A stretch of 64,000 nucleotides of DNA, taken from assembly GCF_020283565.1 (NCBI RefSeq), contig NC_060059.1:48938572-49002571 (forward strand). The letters are read 5' to 3'. The notes beneath the pieces are model-generated. The model was given only the letters and a program-made list of their open reading frames with translations. It ran no database searches and had not been told where the DNA came from. Made by a program: the position numbers and the translations under genes. Below are positions 46,800-58,943 of the stretch, in pieces (position 1 is the first letter of the stretch; every line of letters begins with the position of its first letter). This DNA comes from Trifolium pratense. Taxonomy: Eukaryota > Streptophyta > Magnoliopsida > Fabales > Fabaceae.

Positions 46800-47437
46800 T
46801 TGATATTTCTTGAATTATTTCTGTGTTATTTTACTGATAATCTTGTGAGCATGTTGGAAGACTGAGTATTATTTTCATCTGATAATAGAAGGAGCCTTGA
46901 ATAATAAGCTAGAGTCGGCCCAACCTTTAGGCGACTAAAGCAAGGGTTTAGACTCACTAGAATTTTACGTTAAAATATAAAGATTCATTCCGAGCATGGT
47001 ATAACTTGGTAAGCCAAAAGATTTACATGGTCTAGTGGCTAATTAGTATCCTGAGTTATGCTTGTAGGTTTGAATCGGCCGACGGCCGCGCACTATCTGC
47101 GTACGATTTGTTTGGTGTTTTTCTACTTACTTTTGGTCATGCAAATTATGTATGTTGGGTTCACTTATAATGTAAGGTTCGTATTTGCTTTAGTAAGTTA
47201 CCACGTACTAATATATAGATGCGTTTTGCTAAAGTTGTGCATGTTTGAAATTGCATTTCAAGTATATGTTTTTAAGGTATATTCAAGTTATTATGATATA
47301 TCTTAGTTTTTTTTTTTGAAAGTAATGATACATCTTAGTTGACTTAACTAAAAGTTGAAGAAATTTTTTTATAGGAATTAAAACGAATTTTTTTTAATAT
47401 TTATAAAGGAGTAAAAACATATTTAAATAATTTATCG

Positions 47438-47470
<33 letters not shown>

Positions 47471-48457
47471 CAGTTATCAACTTGCTTAAAATAACATGCA
47501 TGAAAAGTGTATCTTCTGAGAGAGAAATATCTTAATGGTTTTCGTCACCATTTGATCACACACGTAACAAAATATACATATTAGTATTTAATTATATTTT
47601 TGTACTTTTTTTCTCAATATGTTAGTGTGACCAAATTGAGACCAAATATTAATGGTCATGTAAGTATTTCTCCTTCTGAGCATTATTCAAGGAGTATATC
47701 CTTTGTGTAATATTTTTTCCTGAGGAGCTTATCCTCTAGGTAAGTATTTGGATTTGGATTATTTTCAATTTTTTCTCATGTTTTTTCTCATTTTTCTTAA
47801 TTTAAGGGTTGGTTAATTACAAAGAATAAAAATGAGAGAAAATCAACCATTGGATTAAAAAAAAAAATATCAGAAAAAATTGGAGAGAATTTAAATCCAT
47901 GATATTCATCCAACGAATCCATTCTTCTAAAGACTGCGTTAAAGACTTTTCATATTCTTCTAAAGATTTATTTTGTTTGCCGGCAGGATTCAGGTTGAAA
48001 TCATGTTTTTTTTACCAAATATAGTTGAAATTGTTCATTTCAAATATGTCTACGCCAAAAGAAAAACTATGTATGCTACGTTTGAATCTCATTATTATAT
48101 TCTATTTTTGACATAAATTCATTAATTTTATTTGCTTATATTGATTCATTGTTTTCTTAAGAGAAATTTGTATCTCTTCTATTTTTCAAATGTTAGAATT
48201 TGTTCATCATTTTTTCATTTATTTAAAATTTTAAAAATGATAAAGTATTTTAAAAAATCCATTTCAAATTCAAGCTCATGAATTCTAATTTTAAAAAGTC
48301 TTTTGAATTTTTTTTGTTAATATCACAAAATCAATATAATTTCACAAAATCTTTTAAAATCTTCAAGATTTTTTTATAAAAATAATCTTTTAAAATCTCA
48401 ATTGAATACACCCCGGTAAAAATCTAAGATTTGTCTATCTCGTCTCCCACCTAGTGC
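46800..48457. other. Intergenic, AT-rich
   Basis: No gene. A run of about 28 A lies at 47442-47470. The stretch near 46905-46965 resembles a dispersed repeat (tcggcccaacctttaggcga) but has no second copy in the window. Confidence 0.4.
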
Positions 48458-48786
48458 CTAATCACTTTTAAAACTCCACAGTTGGATTGAAAGCTTATAT
48501 CGCATAGATCATCCATGTTGAATTGTATAAAAATCTAAAATCATTTGATATATTTTTGAGATAGATCAAGATTAACAATATTCAATAAAAACGCATAAAC
48601 CATTAATCTTGATCGGTCTCAATAACATATCAAACGATTTTAGATTTTTGTAAAATTCAACATGGATGATCTATACGATATAAGTTTTCAATCCAATGGT
48701 GGATTTTGTAAAATTTGTATTCGTTAAAACGTTATTGAGCAATGTAACATTACTCAAATGTTACACCAGTGTAATTTGATCCCTCC

Positions 48787-48788
<2 letters not shown>
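48458..48788. mobile_element. Fold-back MITE related to the 20.4-kb palindrome
   Basis: Imperfect inverted arms (gttggattgaaagcttatat on the left against the complement of atataagttttcaatccaat on the right), a centre near 48600 with a cattaatcttgatcgg block, and an (AT)n tract at its right end, just as at 20807. More diverged than the 20.4-kb element. Confidence 0.7.

Positions 48789-48841
<53 letters not shown>
48789..48841. repeat. (AT)n microsatellite
   Basis: Uninterrupted alternating AT directly at the right end of the fold-back element. Confidence 0.95.
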
Positions 48842-48845
<4 letters not shown>

Positions 48846-48894
48846 CTTTCATTTTAGCCAAAACCATTATTCAACATTATCTCGAAGATTTTAC

Positions 48895-49190
48895 TCAAAC
48901 AACAGGTCTTCCAGATCCAGAGTTATCAGCAATGAATACAAGATTAAATGGATCATTATTTTCAGCCAGGACGAGACGATTTCCTTTAAATTTCTCATCA
49001 TGATACCTTCCAACATCAAAAGAAAAATCAGCAAATTCTGTAGAACAAAACACTAACTTGTATCCCGTACCAAGTTTCTCAATCTTAAAGAAACCTTCCA
49101 TAATGCTGTCAATCAAATGGCCATCATTAAAATCACCGATCGCCACCCATGGTAGAGGGAAAAAGTCGTCTCGAAAAAAATCCCACTTTA
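48895..49190 (-). pseudogene. Kunitz-type protease inhibitor, C-terminal fragment
   Basis: The minus-strand frame reads FFPLPWVAIGDF, then GFFKIEKLGTGYKLVFC, then RLVLAENNDPFNLVFIA before a stop. The spacing of W-V, FKIEK, YKLVFC and R-L-L...F-V-F matches the second half of soybean-trypsin-inhibitor-type proteins (beta-trefoil). The N-terminal half with signal peptide and reactive loop is missing, and frame is lost above 49200. Plant Kunitz genes are normally intronless, so this is a truncated relic. Confidence 0.65.
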
Positions 49191-49239
49191 AGGATTTAGC
49201 ACACTATATCAAATTCAATATCTTTTTGCTTATAAAAGT

Positions 49240-50327
49240 GGTGAGGGTATAAAAGTTAAAAGTGATGGATTTTGATAGTAATTATGGCAATGATATTTGT
49301 GTGTGCCCTGGTGCAAGAGTTGGTGAAATTTCAGTTTCTCACCCCTTATGAAGTGTTATGCTATGACTTGTCTAAACCGGTTGACAGCTTGTGGGCGCGG
49401 CCGCCCAAGTGTAGAATATAAATGCTCCAGAGAGAATACATTGCTTCATTTAGTTGCTCAGACAAGATCGATTTCTAACGATTAACAGACTGCGTTTCAT
49501 GCATCTCGGGTGTGCATATTGTCATCGCGGATTTGCAACAATGGATGGAATCGAATATGAATATGGAGTTGAGTGAAGGGGAGGCTGCAGATTGGACTGA
49601 TTTTTGACAACTACTTTGTCGTATTGGTGGAACAAATTGGTGCATCAAATTTTACTAACCAATCCTTGGTTGGAGATTAGTAGCTGTGTTAATTGTTATG
49701 TATCTACTTTTAAAAATGTTGCTGTGCAGAAATGTACTATGACAGTCTTTGAAGACATCAAGTGGCAGCCCCTGAAAGTAGTTAGGTTTGATTGAACGCG
49801 GACAACGCGTCTATGGGAGGGAGAGTCACGGGATGTGGAGGAGTGTTGTGTGGGGAGAATGGTGAATGGATTTGTGGTTTTTCAAAGAATTTTGGGTTAT
49901 GTAGGGCGTATGTGGTGGAACTTTCGAGTGTGTTTGAACGTTTGAATTTGGCTTGATTGCGCGACTTCCATAAGATTGAGCTTCATGTGGACCCGCAAGT
50001 AGTGGTTAATTACTTCAATTCTTGACAGCAATGGAGGGATTGTGGCAGGTTGGAATCTTCTAAACATTAGGAACCAATTGCAGTGGGATTGCGAAGTTTG
50101 AATACGACAGTCCTACAACGAAACAAATCATTGTGCGGATGGTTTGACAAATACGGCTTGCGATGGAGGTTTTGCTTTGATTTTATATATATAAACATTG
50201 CCCTGCTCAGATGAACTCTTTATATTTTGCTAACTATATGGGTATTTCAGCTCCCTATCTTGTTAAGCCACTATTTGTCTCTTTTCCGAGCTTCGGCCCT
50301 TTTTTATAAAAAAAAAAAAAAAAAAAG
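49240..50327 (+). pseudogene. LINE 3' end with RNase H-like domain and poly-A tail
   Basis: From 49795 one frame gives GRVTGCGGVLCGENGEWICG, then GFSKNFGLCRAYVVELSS and KIELHVDPQVVVNYF, an RVT_3 RNase H-like domain as at the end of plant L1 elements. Further on come NHCADGLTNTACDGGFALIL-like residues, all with in-frame stops. The element ends in an A run at 50309-50327. The upstream limit is uncertain. Confidence 0.72.
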
Positions 50328-50435
50328 GAAAAATAATGAATAGTATTAAAAAAAAAAATAAAAAAGTACAAAATCCTAACATCAATCTTCTATGAAATCA
50401 ATCACTTTCTTAATGAATATATCAACCAAGGTCTT

Positions 50436-53400
50436 CTAGGATTTGGGAACAAAAGTGCCAACATATCCAAATGCCAGGATGAAGAAAGTAATCGCTTGCA
50501 AGTATAGGAATATGAAGAAGTAGCTTTTCCCATACATAAAATCATAGCATCCACAAAATAGGAGGTAGAATCCAACTATAAGTTCTGTCATGTCAATCCT
50601 AATTATTGGACACAAACACAACGAGGTAAGTACTTAAACATCACAAAGAAAAACAAAATATTAATTGCTATATGAATTACTTGAATAATATTTACCTGTC
50701 TCCAATGCTAAATCGATACTTTTTGAATACTTTAGTACCACCAATTTTATCCTTAAGAAGTGCATCTCCAAGTTTTTCAGTGACAATCCATTCATTCACT
50801 CTACTTGTCTCTAATAGACCTATAATTGTTGCCTTTGTTCGATGTAGAGACATGGTATTTTCAAAGAGAACCCAAAATACAAGTAAAGGTAATGACCTGA
50901 AAAATGATTACCAAAAGTTGAGTAACTTTGTCAAGGTTCATTAAACTATGTAACTATTACATGCAAAAGAATTTGTGATTAATTTTGTGATTAATTTATA
51001 TGCACTAAAAGGTTTTTTCCCATGTATCCAATCAAATCGTACTATAACGGCAATTTAATATATATTTGTTTCTAAAATATCTCATCAAAAATCTAAATGA
51101 TGAGATTTAATTGAAAAATATATTTGCTCCTAACAATGTGAGCCGAGCAAATTCTATCCCGAAGGTTCATTCAATTTGTGCCTCCAGTGAACAGAACAAA
51201 AGTCTGTTAGTCAACACTCTAACATAAAAGAAATAGTTATAGTGTGATGAAGTATGAAGATAAGTTTAGAACCTCTGATGACAAGAAAACACTCACTGAC
51301 TCTAGACAATCATTCCTGTAGAAGATTAAAATGTGTTATTTAAGTCATGAGACTCTCCCATCTATTGGACTAGTCTTTTGGGTTGAGCTCTACTCATGTC
51401 TTTAAGTCCTAATGCTTACAATCACCTGTCCTCAAGTATCCGTATCCGCATGATGCCCCAATGGACATAATCTCAATTGATACCTCTCCAACTCTAAAAC
51501 AAACTTCATTTTAAAGAATGAAGTTGGCAAGGAAAGTTAAGAACATTAGAGACAGTATTTCTAATGGTTTGTGTTAAGAATAATGGTGATTAGTTAGTAG
51601 CTTCTATTAGTTAGTTAGAGTTTATATGAGTTTGTTATAGTTTGTTATTAGGAGGTTAGTTAGTTAACTCATAAATTGCTCTATATAAGAGCTACCATTG
51701 TATCATTTTCACTATCTTTTATCAAATACGAATCCTTATGATTTTTACTATCTTGAAGACTTTCTAAAGTTTTCTCCATTTTCTCCAAACCATGGAAATC
51801 TTAACATGGTATCACAGCCTCGGTTTCGATCACCGAGAATCCGTCCCGCTTCCGCCATTGTACCGGTACCGGAAAATTCCTCCATTGCTTATCACAAAGA
51901 AGTTTACACTCTAATGGTTCACTTCATTTTTTGTCACTTGTGGAAGAAATCGAAGATGGAGAAGAAATTCTTGCCACTTCCACCACTTCGAAAATTACCG
52001 CAAGAATCTTCGATTCATGTTCAAGAACTTTTGAGTGATTCAATTCCAGAGGCAGAGGGAGAGAATTCATCATCATCTACCTTTGTTCTTGAATCAGTTA
52101 CAACAAACAATCACTGCATGTCAACTGTAGCTTCCTCTGATCTTGGATCAACTACAGTAGACGGAAATTTCAATATCATTTCTGGTAATTTTCATTCTGA
52201 AATTGTTCCGATCAAACCTATTAAATTAGTTAAACCAAGGATCGAAGGATGCATAATCAAGATCGGGGAGATATCTTGTTTCTTGAACAAATTCACAATG
52301 GAAGAACATCATGATTACGCATCATCGTTTTCGTTTCCAACTTCATAGCTCAAAGAGGAATTGACGAATTTTCCAAATATGAGTAACTCATCTGTAACTA
52401 TTAATCTTGAATCTGAATTCGTGGCTTCTGAATCAGTCAAGAAATCGAATGATTTCATCACAAATCTGGACTTCGTTTCGATACAAATGTGTTGCTTCAT
52501 TCACCACATCAACAACACCGTTCTCGCCGTTTGCCGCTTTCAAAATTTGTTGTGACGTTCGATTGTGGTTGATGCCTTGGGACAGAGGGAAGAAATCGTT
52601 CGATATCGGCAGAAATCTTTTGTCAATAATCACATAGAAACAGAATAAAAAAAAAGCTTAAAATCCAGCAATTTCACGCGTACGAAGACAAATTAAGCTC
52701 TACTTCTCTCATGGCGAGAATCAATCGTTTTCACGATGAATCAATTTCTGGAAGCTTATCTCAATTTATGGAAGCTTGTTTTTCCTTGGATTTGGGATCT
52801 TACTTTTGGAAAAGCTAGTTTTGCAAAAGTGTGTTTTGAATAAGCTCTTTTGGTTCAGAAGCACGTTTGCATATTTTGAAGAAAAAAATCGCATTTGAAG
52901 GAAGATCTTGGAACGACATCACAGAGTTGCGTTTTGTGGATAGGTGAAGAAGAAGCTCAGAATGTGAAAGAGCTTGAAACGACACAAGGAAGTTGCGTTT
53001 GAAGTTCTGAATGTTAAATGCATTGTTTTGCCTCATTGGGCCTGGGCCTATCTCATCTTTCCTTATCAGCTTTTATGTTTGTTGTTGCTACTTTACCCTC
53101 ATTTCTCCATTAGTTACTATAGTATACTTAATCATTTGTATTTTCGTTGTAATTCAAACTCAAATTGGAAAATTTTCCAATGTTGAGTTTGAGGGAGGAT
53201 GTTAAGAATAACGGTGATTAGTTAGTAGCTTCTATTAGTTAGTTAGAGTTTATATGAGTTTGTTATTAGGTGGTTAGTTAGTTAACCCATAAATTGCTCT
53301 ATATAAGAGCCACCATTATATCATTTTCACTATCTTAGAAGGACTTGATGTAGCAACAATTGTTGGAAACTAGTATAAAAATAAAAGTTCTTATTTTTCT

Positions 53401-56400
53401 CTATCCCTTTTCTTCTTTCTTTATTTACAAATGTTCTCTTTTCGTAACAAACCTTTTTAATCAAATGTTTTTATTACAACCAAGAAAAACTATTTGATAA
53501 AAACTTAAAATGAAAAACTTAAAATGAAAAAGATTTTAAAACTGACCTTGGAGTTCCAACAGCTTTGAGAAGTGTCATGATGCATGGGATATAAACACAA
53601 CTCCATTTAGGGACTACAACCTCAGGCACCATAACAGTTGCAGGTAACACAATACAATAGAACACAAATGTATTTATGTGGACCACAATCTTTCGAACAA
53701 AGAAAAAACTGTAAACAATATGTAACTTCGTCCACAAAGACACTTTCTGCAATAAACATAAATACATTAGATCATAAATTATCTTATTAAGCCAGTGTAT
53801 TCATCATGGGAGGATCAACCAATTACCTGGTTTGTGAAAATTTCCATCACCACTTTCCTGAAAAGATTGGCTGGCCCACATGACCATCTGTGTTGTTGGT
53901 ATCTATAGGCCTTTAAAGTACTCGGTAGTTCACTTTTAACCTACATAGTTTGAAACCAATGTAATGTAACGCTCCTCACTCGCATTAAATTTTGATAACA
54001 TGTAAAAAATATGACTAATTTTGAGATTGGATTAAGAAAATGAAACCTGTATTTTAGAGAGGAATACAAATTTCCATCCTTTGAGACTAGCACGTACGGA
54101 TAAATCCATATCTTCAACCGTGGTCCTATCTTTCCACCCACCAGCTTCATTCAACGCCGAAATTCTCCACACACCCGCAGTTCCTGTGTTAAGATTATAT
54201 GTATGATATTGCATTGAAGGTTTTTCTAATATTTATACCAACAATATCGATGATCATGTCAAAATTCAAAGGCTATGGATCTACTATATCAATTGAGAGA
54301 AGCAAAGTATCATGAACAATTATGTGAAGATTCATTTGGCCCTTTGATTGATCAAGATCAAGCATATGTTAAAGGTTTTCAAGCAAATTAACCAATTGTT
54401 TTGGTGATGCTCTTCAATTTTTAGTTAAAATTTGATATTTTAACTTCTATCCATAAAGATAATGGATACTTAAGCAAATTTCATTCTCTTTTGCCTAATC
54501 TGCATTCTAGCTTCTATCCATAAAGATAATGGATGGTTAAACTAAAGTCATTCTTTTTAGTTTAATCGGGACATTCATGCTTATATCTATAAAGATAATC
54601 ATAGTTAACAAAATTCATTCTTTTTAGTGACAACTACTTAATTTGCAAAAATACGGTTATCTATAAAGATAACCGTTAGATAACCGTATTTTTGCAAATT
54701 TTCAACCATAAAATATGAAGAGATATTTTTGAAATTATCACAACATTTAATGACTTCACCTATTAACTTGTTTGGTGTCCTATGGTCGCAATAATTAAAT
54801 ATTTATTTATATTTTGAATTTGGTTCATAGATCAAAATACACGCAAAGACTATGTACTAGTTTCACTTTTATATTTTAAAAGGAAAATGGATGAAATTAG
54901 TTTAAGTATGAGATGAGATTACCGTTGAAGCCAAAGAAGGCGTAAGTGGAAGACCCCACTTCTTGTTCCACTTTAAAATGGTAATTAAGTGACATTTGTT
55001 GCATCCTAGTCATCATACATTCATCCGCGTTCACTAAAAATAAGGAAAAAGAAAAATATACACAAGGCCGTCAGACTCAGAATCAAGTTTATTAGTTAAC
55101 TCATTTTTATCTAAGTAGAATCGAAATGTAAATTTTACTCTAACTCATAGACCTCATATTAAAGATGATATTAAAATTTATATACTTGATAGACACACGT
55201 CAATAATTCAAAATTTTAACCACACAAAAGCCGCCTACATTTTTCATTTTATATCGTTTTCACTTCTTAGAAAAAATTGCATTTTGAAGCTTTAATAAAA
55301 ATCATAAATAATCAATGCCAAAAAAAAATAAAAATCATAATGCTTAATATATATCACTACTATATGTGACAACGGAACTTGCCCTCTTATAATCTGTATC
55401 GTATCTGTTTGTGTGTGAACTTAAAAGACGAAGCTGTTAGGTCATCATGAGGGAGCAGTTAGGGAAATCATCCACATTGGGTTTATGAACAATTCTACAT
55501 GTGAGTTGTACACCACACTCTTACCCAAAACCTTAAAGTGATAGGTTTATGAGTCATCTTACTTTTAAAGTGTTCAACCTCCACTTTTCTAAGCAATGTG
55601 GGACATAACCACTCACACTTGCCACAACAAATAGCTTAATTAATGCAATTTTAGAAGAAGGAAAAGAAGAAAAAAAAGTTACCAAATGTCCAACGAGCTT
55701 GAACAAGACCAATTTCAGGATTATTGACAAGGAAAGGGATGGTTTGATAGAGAAAATCAGGTTCAGGTTGAAAATCAGCATCAAAGATGGCAACATAATC
55801 ACATTGTGTGACATAGCTATGCTTCATCCCCTCTTTTAGAGCTCCTGCTTTGTACCCATTTCTGTTGTCCCTAACTTCATACTTTATGTTAACACCTTTG
55901 CTTTCCCATATACGGCATTCCATCTCCACCAACTCCTACAATTTTTTTTTGTGTTGAATAAAATTTTTAATCTCTATTAATGGTCTTAAATATTTTTCGT
56001 CACAACTTTTTTTTCTATTTTTAAGTCCACTAATGTGTATTTTATTAGGGATCAAATTTGCTGAAATCTTTTAGAGAGATAAAAACTGATATTAGGGATA
56101 TTTATGGAACCAAAAATCCCCCTTTTTGTTCACTTGCCAAAATCATTCACGATCACCTTTAATACAAATTAAGAGTTTATCTGCACAAGTGACATAAATC
56201 GTTCATCATGTGCAAATTTGTTTTCACCACTTGATCAATAAGTCTTATCATTGAAACAATATGTTTGATCCTCTCCGGAGTTGAGATCTAGATGATAGGT
56301 TTGTAGTGAGTCGTTGATTATGACTGCAAATACCACGCCCTCCTTCACCACGAGGTACAACCACCAATAGTCTATAATCAATCGAGACTCACAATAAACC

Positions 56401-57128
56401 TTTTATCTAGATCTCAAATCTAGGGAGGATCAATGTCACATCGCATCTTATTTGATATAATAGTGAGACTTATTAATCAAATAGTCAAAACAAACTTGTG
56501 TATCTTGAAACACTTGTCTCACTTGTAACAATAGACTTGACCACTAAAAGACGTGATCACAAATTAATTATATCATTAATCCTATTTATCACAAATGAGA
56601 CTACTATGTGAGTACTTTAAGGTGCTTAATGGGGTATAAAAATTTAATTACAAATCGTGAACATTCTGCTTATTTACCATGATTGCTGAGTCAGTTGAAT
56701 CATCAAGAATTTGTATGATGATTCTATCAGAAGGCCAAGAGAGTCCACATGCAGCACCAATTGATAGCCGATAAACCTAAATTAAGAATTAGAACCATAT
56801 ATAAATGTCAAATTCAAAGAGAGAAAGTTGTGCTTAAAAGGTTTAATATATCAGTATAAAAAAAAAAAAATTCAACATTCACCTCTCTTTCATTGTACAT
56901 TGGAATTTGGACAAGAACCATTGGATAATTGGAGTTACCCAATTCAACATCATCCTTAATAGTCTCCCATTTATAACGTTTCTCTGGTTTTCTACCACAC
57001 AACTTCACAAAACAAATCACAATTGCCATGTAAACTTTTTCAATAAAATCCATACATAACATGCCTATGCACAGAAACACTGCAATTTTCAGTATTGGTA
57101 CGACCAAAGCTTCTTGAAATGCCTCCAT
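50436..57128 (-). CDS. Cellulose synthase-like A, glucomannan 4-beta-mannosyltransferase
   Basis: Golgi glycosyltransferase (GT2) that polymerises the beta-1,4-mannan/glucomannan backbone from GDP-mannose and GDP-glucose. My nine exons: 57128-56883, 56776-56678, 55935-55683, 55033-54923, 54183-54047, 53940-53827, 53746-53547, 50896-50696, 50598-50436. All are GT-AG and in phase, giving 507 aa (family about 520-535). Motifs: N-terminal membrane helix; [12 protein letters not shown] at the end of exon 1; catalytic Asp in ILDDSTD (107-111); FDADF with DxD at 167-169; VEDMD near 260-263; QQHRW (QxxRW) at 297-301; several C-terminal membrane helices; end GTFVPKS. Intron 7 is 2.65 kb and contains a non-autonomous LTR element. 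No lesion seen. A partial second copy lies upstream at 59.8 kb. Confidence 0.95.
51572..51806 (+). repeat. 5' LTR of the intronic element
   Basis: 235 bp, TG...CA ends, TATA-like ctatataagag near 51682. Shares the TTAGTTAGTT style with the Copia LTR at 406 but is a different family. Confidence 0.8.
53200..53336 (+). repeat. Truncated 3' LTR of the intronic element
   Basis: 137 bp matching the first 60% of the 5' LTR with one short internal deletion and a few substitutions, so older than the Copia insertion at 406. Confidence 0.8.
54420..54720. repeat. Tandem TATCCATAAAGATAATGG repeats and a perfect hairpin in CslA intron 4
   Basis: Four related units around ctatccataaagataatgga lie near 54448, 54512, 54585 and 54660. 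The last is embedded in a perfect inverted repeat: 23-bp arms at 54640-54662 and 54678-54700 with a 15-bp loop. Confidence 0.8.
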
Positions 57129-57920
57129 TTTTTATCACCACAAATGGGAAGAGTGTTGTAAGAAACACTAGTAGAAGACGTAAATCTATCCTTCCTTATA
57201 TATGCATTGTTGCACATTAAATATTACTACCTCGGTTCCTGATTATAAGATTCTGTTTGACAAAATTGTACTATTCATTTACCTTGTTTTGACTGTATTT
57301 TTTTAATAATATATAAATGTAAATATTAACATATAAGATCTTGTTCAATTTGTTTTGATGATTATTTTCAAAATATTAAATTTTTATAATTTTTACTAAT
57401 AAACAATGAAAAATATTAGTGATCAAAATTGTATATTGGCGCATGTGCAGTGGTCAAACATGATCTTATAATTACTTACACTGCATGTGGATTTTCCGGC
57501 TAAACACACTGAAGTTGGGATTTGGATTTCCCACTGTTACCATAGGGTGTTGTAATTGATGTGGGTCGGTCGATCTCTGATCAGCGATTAAAATTATTTT
57601 ACATTATAAATATTTATGTTTGTTATATGTACCGTCCAATTTTAATTCAACGATTAATATTTACTACAGCGTGTAACTGCGTGATAATATTGTTACTTCC
57701 GTGAATGGGAAAGAGGATGGTGACAGAGGTAAAAGAATTAACTAAACCTGTTAATTAAGGGAAGAATGTTTTTCAAGGAAACACTATTAGAAGCATATGT
57801 TTGTTACTTAAATGCATGGTTGCACAATAAATTTTTTTTTTCTCAGAAAATTAGAAGGTCAAGTTATGGTAACATAGATTGCATGTGGGACATTGTCCGG
57901 CAAAAGAAAATTTAAATCAC
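57129..57920. promoter_or_regulatory. 5' flank of the CslA gene with a Stowaway-like remnant
   Basis: The promoter is inferred by position. About 57222-57480 begins ctacctcggttcctgattat and ends near gatcttataatta, resembling a decayed Stowaway MITE close to the gene start. No core promoter motif assigned. Confidence 0.35.
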
Positions 57921-58070
57921 CGATTAGTCAGTTCAGTGGTAATTAACGTTAAATTTAGTAGGGAGGACCACGGTTCGACCCCCGCAATTACAATCGGGAG
58001 GGAGCTGAAACCACAATATCAGAACTGATCCCCGAACCAGATTAAACGGGTGGAGAAAACAAAAAAAATT
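57921..58070 (+). mobile_element. tRNA-derived SINE, plus strand
   Basis: Same family as the SINEs in elements A and B but independent: A-box region cagttcagtggtaattaacg, B box ggttcgacccc at 57972-57982, then cccgaaccagattaaac and an A-rich tail ending at 58070. Target duplication is not clear. Confidence 0.8.
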
Positions 58071-58588
58071 AATCTACTAATATGATAATATGATTTACTA
58101 TCAAATTTATTAATTTGTCCTTTTATAAATGTGCTATTTCAAGCCTTCTACCATTCTATGTAATTTTAGAACTAGTAATAGAAAGAATACACAATTTAAG
58201 CAATGTAGATAGGAATAAAAACAAAACAAGAATTATACCTGTAAAAATAGAAACAAAATAGGAATAGAAAACTTTGTATAATAATATAATAAAATAAATT
58301 ACTACCAAATTTATTAATTTGTCTTTATAAATTTTAATAATATTTTAAATCTTCTCTTTAATTTAACTCTAATTAGAATATATGCATAAAAATATAAACA
58401 AAGGAATAGAAAGAATACGTAATTTAAGCTTTATAGGAAAAAGAAAAAATAGGAATAGAAAGAACACGTAATTTAAGCAATGTAAATATATAGGAACATA
58501 AACAAAATAAGAATACCCATAAAAATAGTAAGAAAATAGGAATAGAAAGTTTTATTTTATATAATAAGGGTCATGATCAAATGATATT
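58071..58588. repeat. Imperfect tandem repeats, AT-rich
   Basis: Three diverged copies of a block containing aggaatagaaagaatac and gtaatttaagcaatgta (near 58180, 58400 and 58450). No coding capacity. Confidence 0.6.
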
Positions 58589-58943
58589 AAGGTGTCAAAC
58601 ATAAAAATATGATACCTCATAATTTTTTATCGGATAATTGTCTTATAAAATTAACCGTTTGATTGAACTATATTATAACATTGATCATTTCTATAAAATA
58701 TGACATTAATCGGATATGATTTGATATTTCAATGAGATGCATAAAAAATTAACTCATTATTTGAATGTTCGTAAGACATTAATTTTGATGTATCCCATAT
58801 GACGTATCAAATTATTTTCGATTAATGTTATATTTTATATATATGATCTATGTTATAGTATCTTTCAATCCAACGGTCAATTTTGTAATACGATTATGTA
58901 ATAAAGAATTATCAAAGGTGTCATATAAAAAGTTTGACACCTT
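58589..58943. mobile_element. Fold-back MITE with AAGGTGTCAAAC ends
   Basis: 355-bp imperfect palindrome: left end aaggtgtcaaac, right end its complement, with aligned inner blocks (aaccgtttgattgaa against the complement of ttcaatccaacggt). It resembles the 20.4-kb family in inner words (ttgatgtatc, tcaatccaacggt) but has different ends. Confidence 0.78.

Larger units (their letters stand above)
51572..53336 (+). mobile_element. Non-autonomous LTR retrotransposon in CslA intron 7
   Basis: The 5' LTR (51572-51806) starts TGTTAAGAATAATGG and ends TTAACA, followed at once by TGGTATCACAGC, a Met-tRNA-type primer binding site. A purine tract GAGGGAGGA precedes the second LTR at 53200, which matches only to 53336; its last about 95 bp are missing or replaced. 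The internal 1.4 kb has no protease, integrase or RT. It holds one 216-aa frame (51698-52348) without recognisable domains. It lies antisense to the host gene. Confidence 0.82.

Noticed and set aside
51698..52348. 216-aa frame as a host gene
   Set aside because: It starts inside an LTR, lies in the internal region of a retroelement within a CslA intron, and has no recognisable domain; treated as part of the element.
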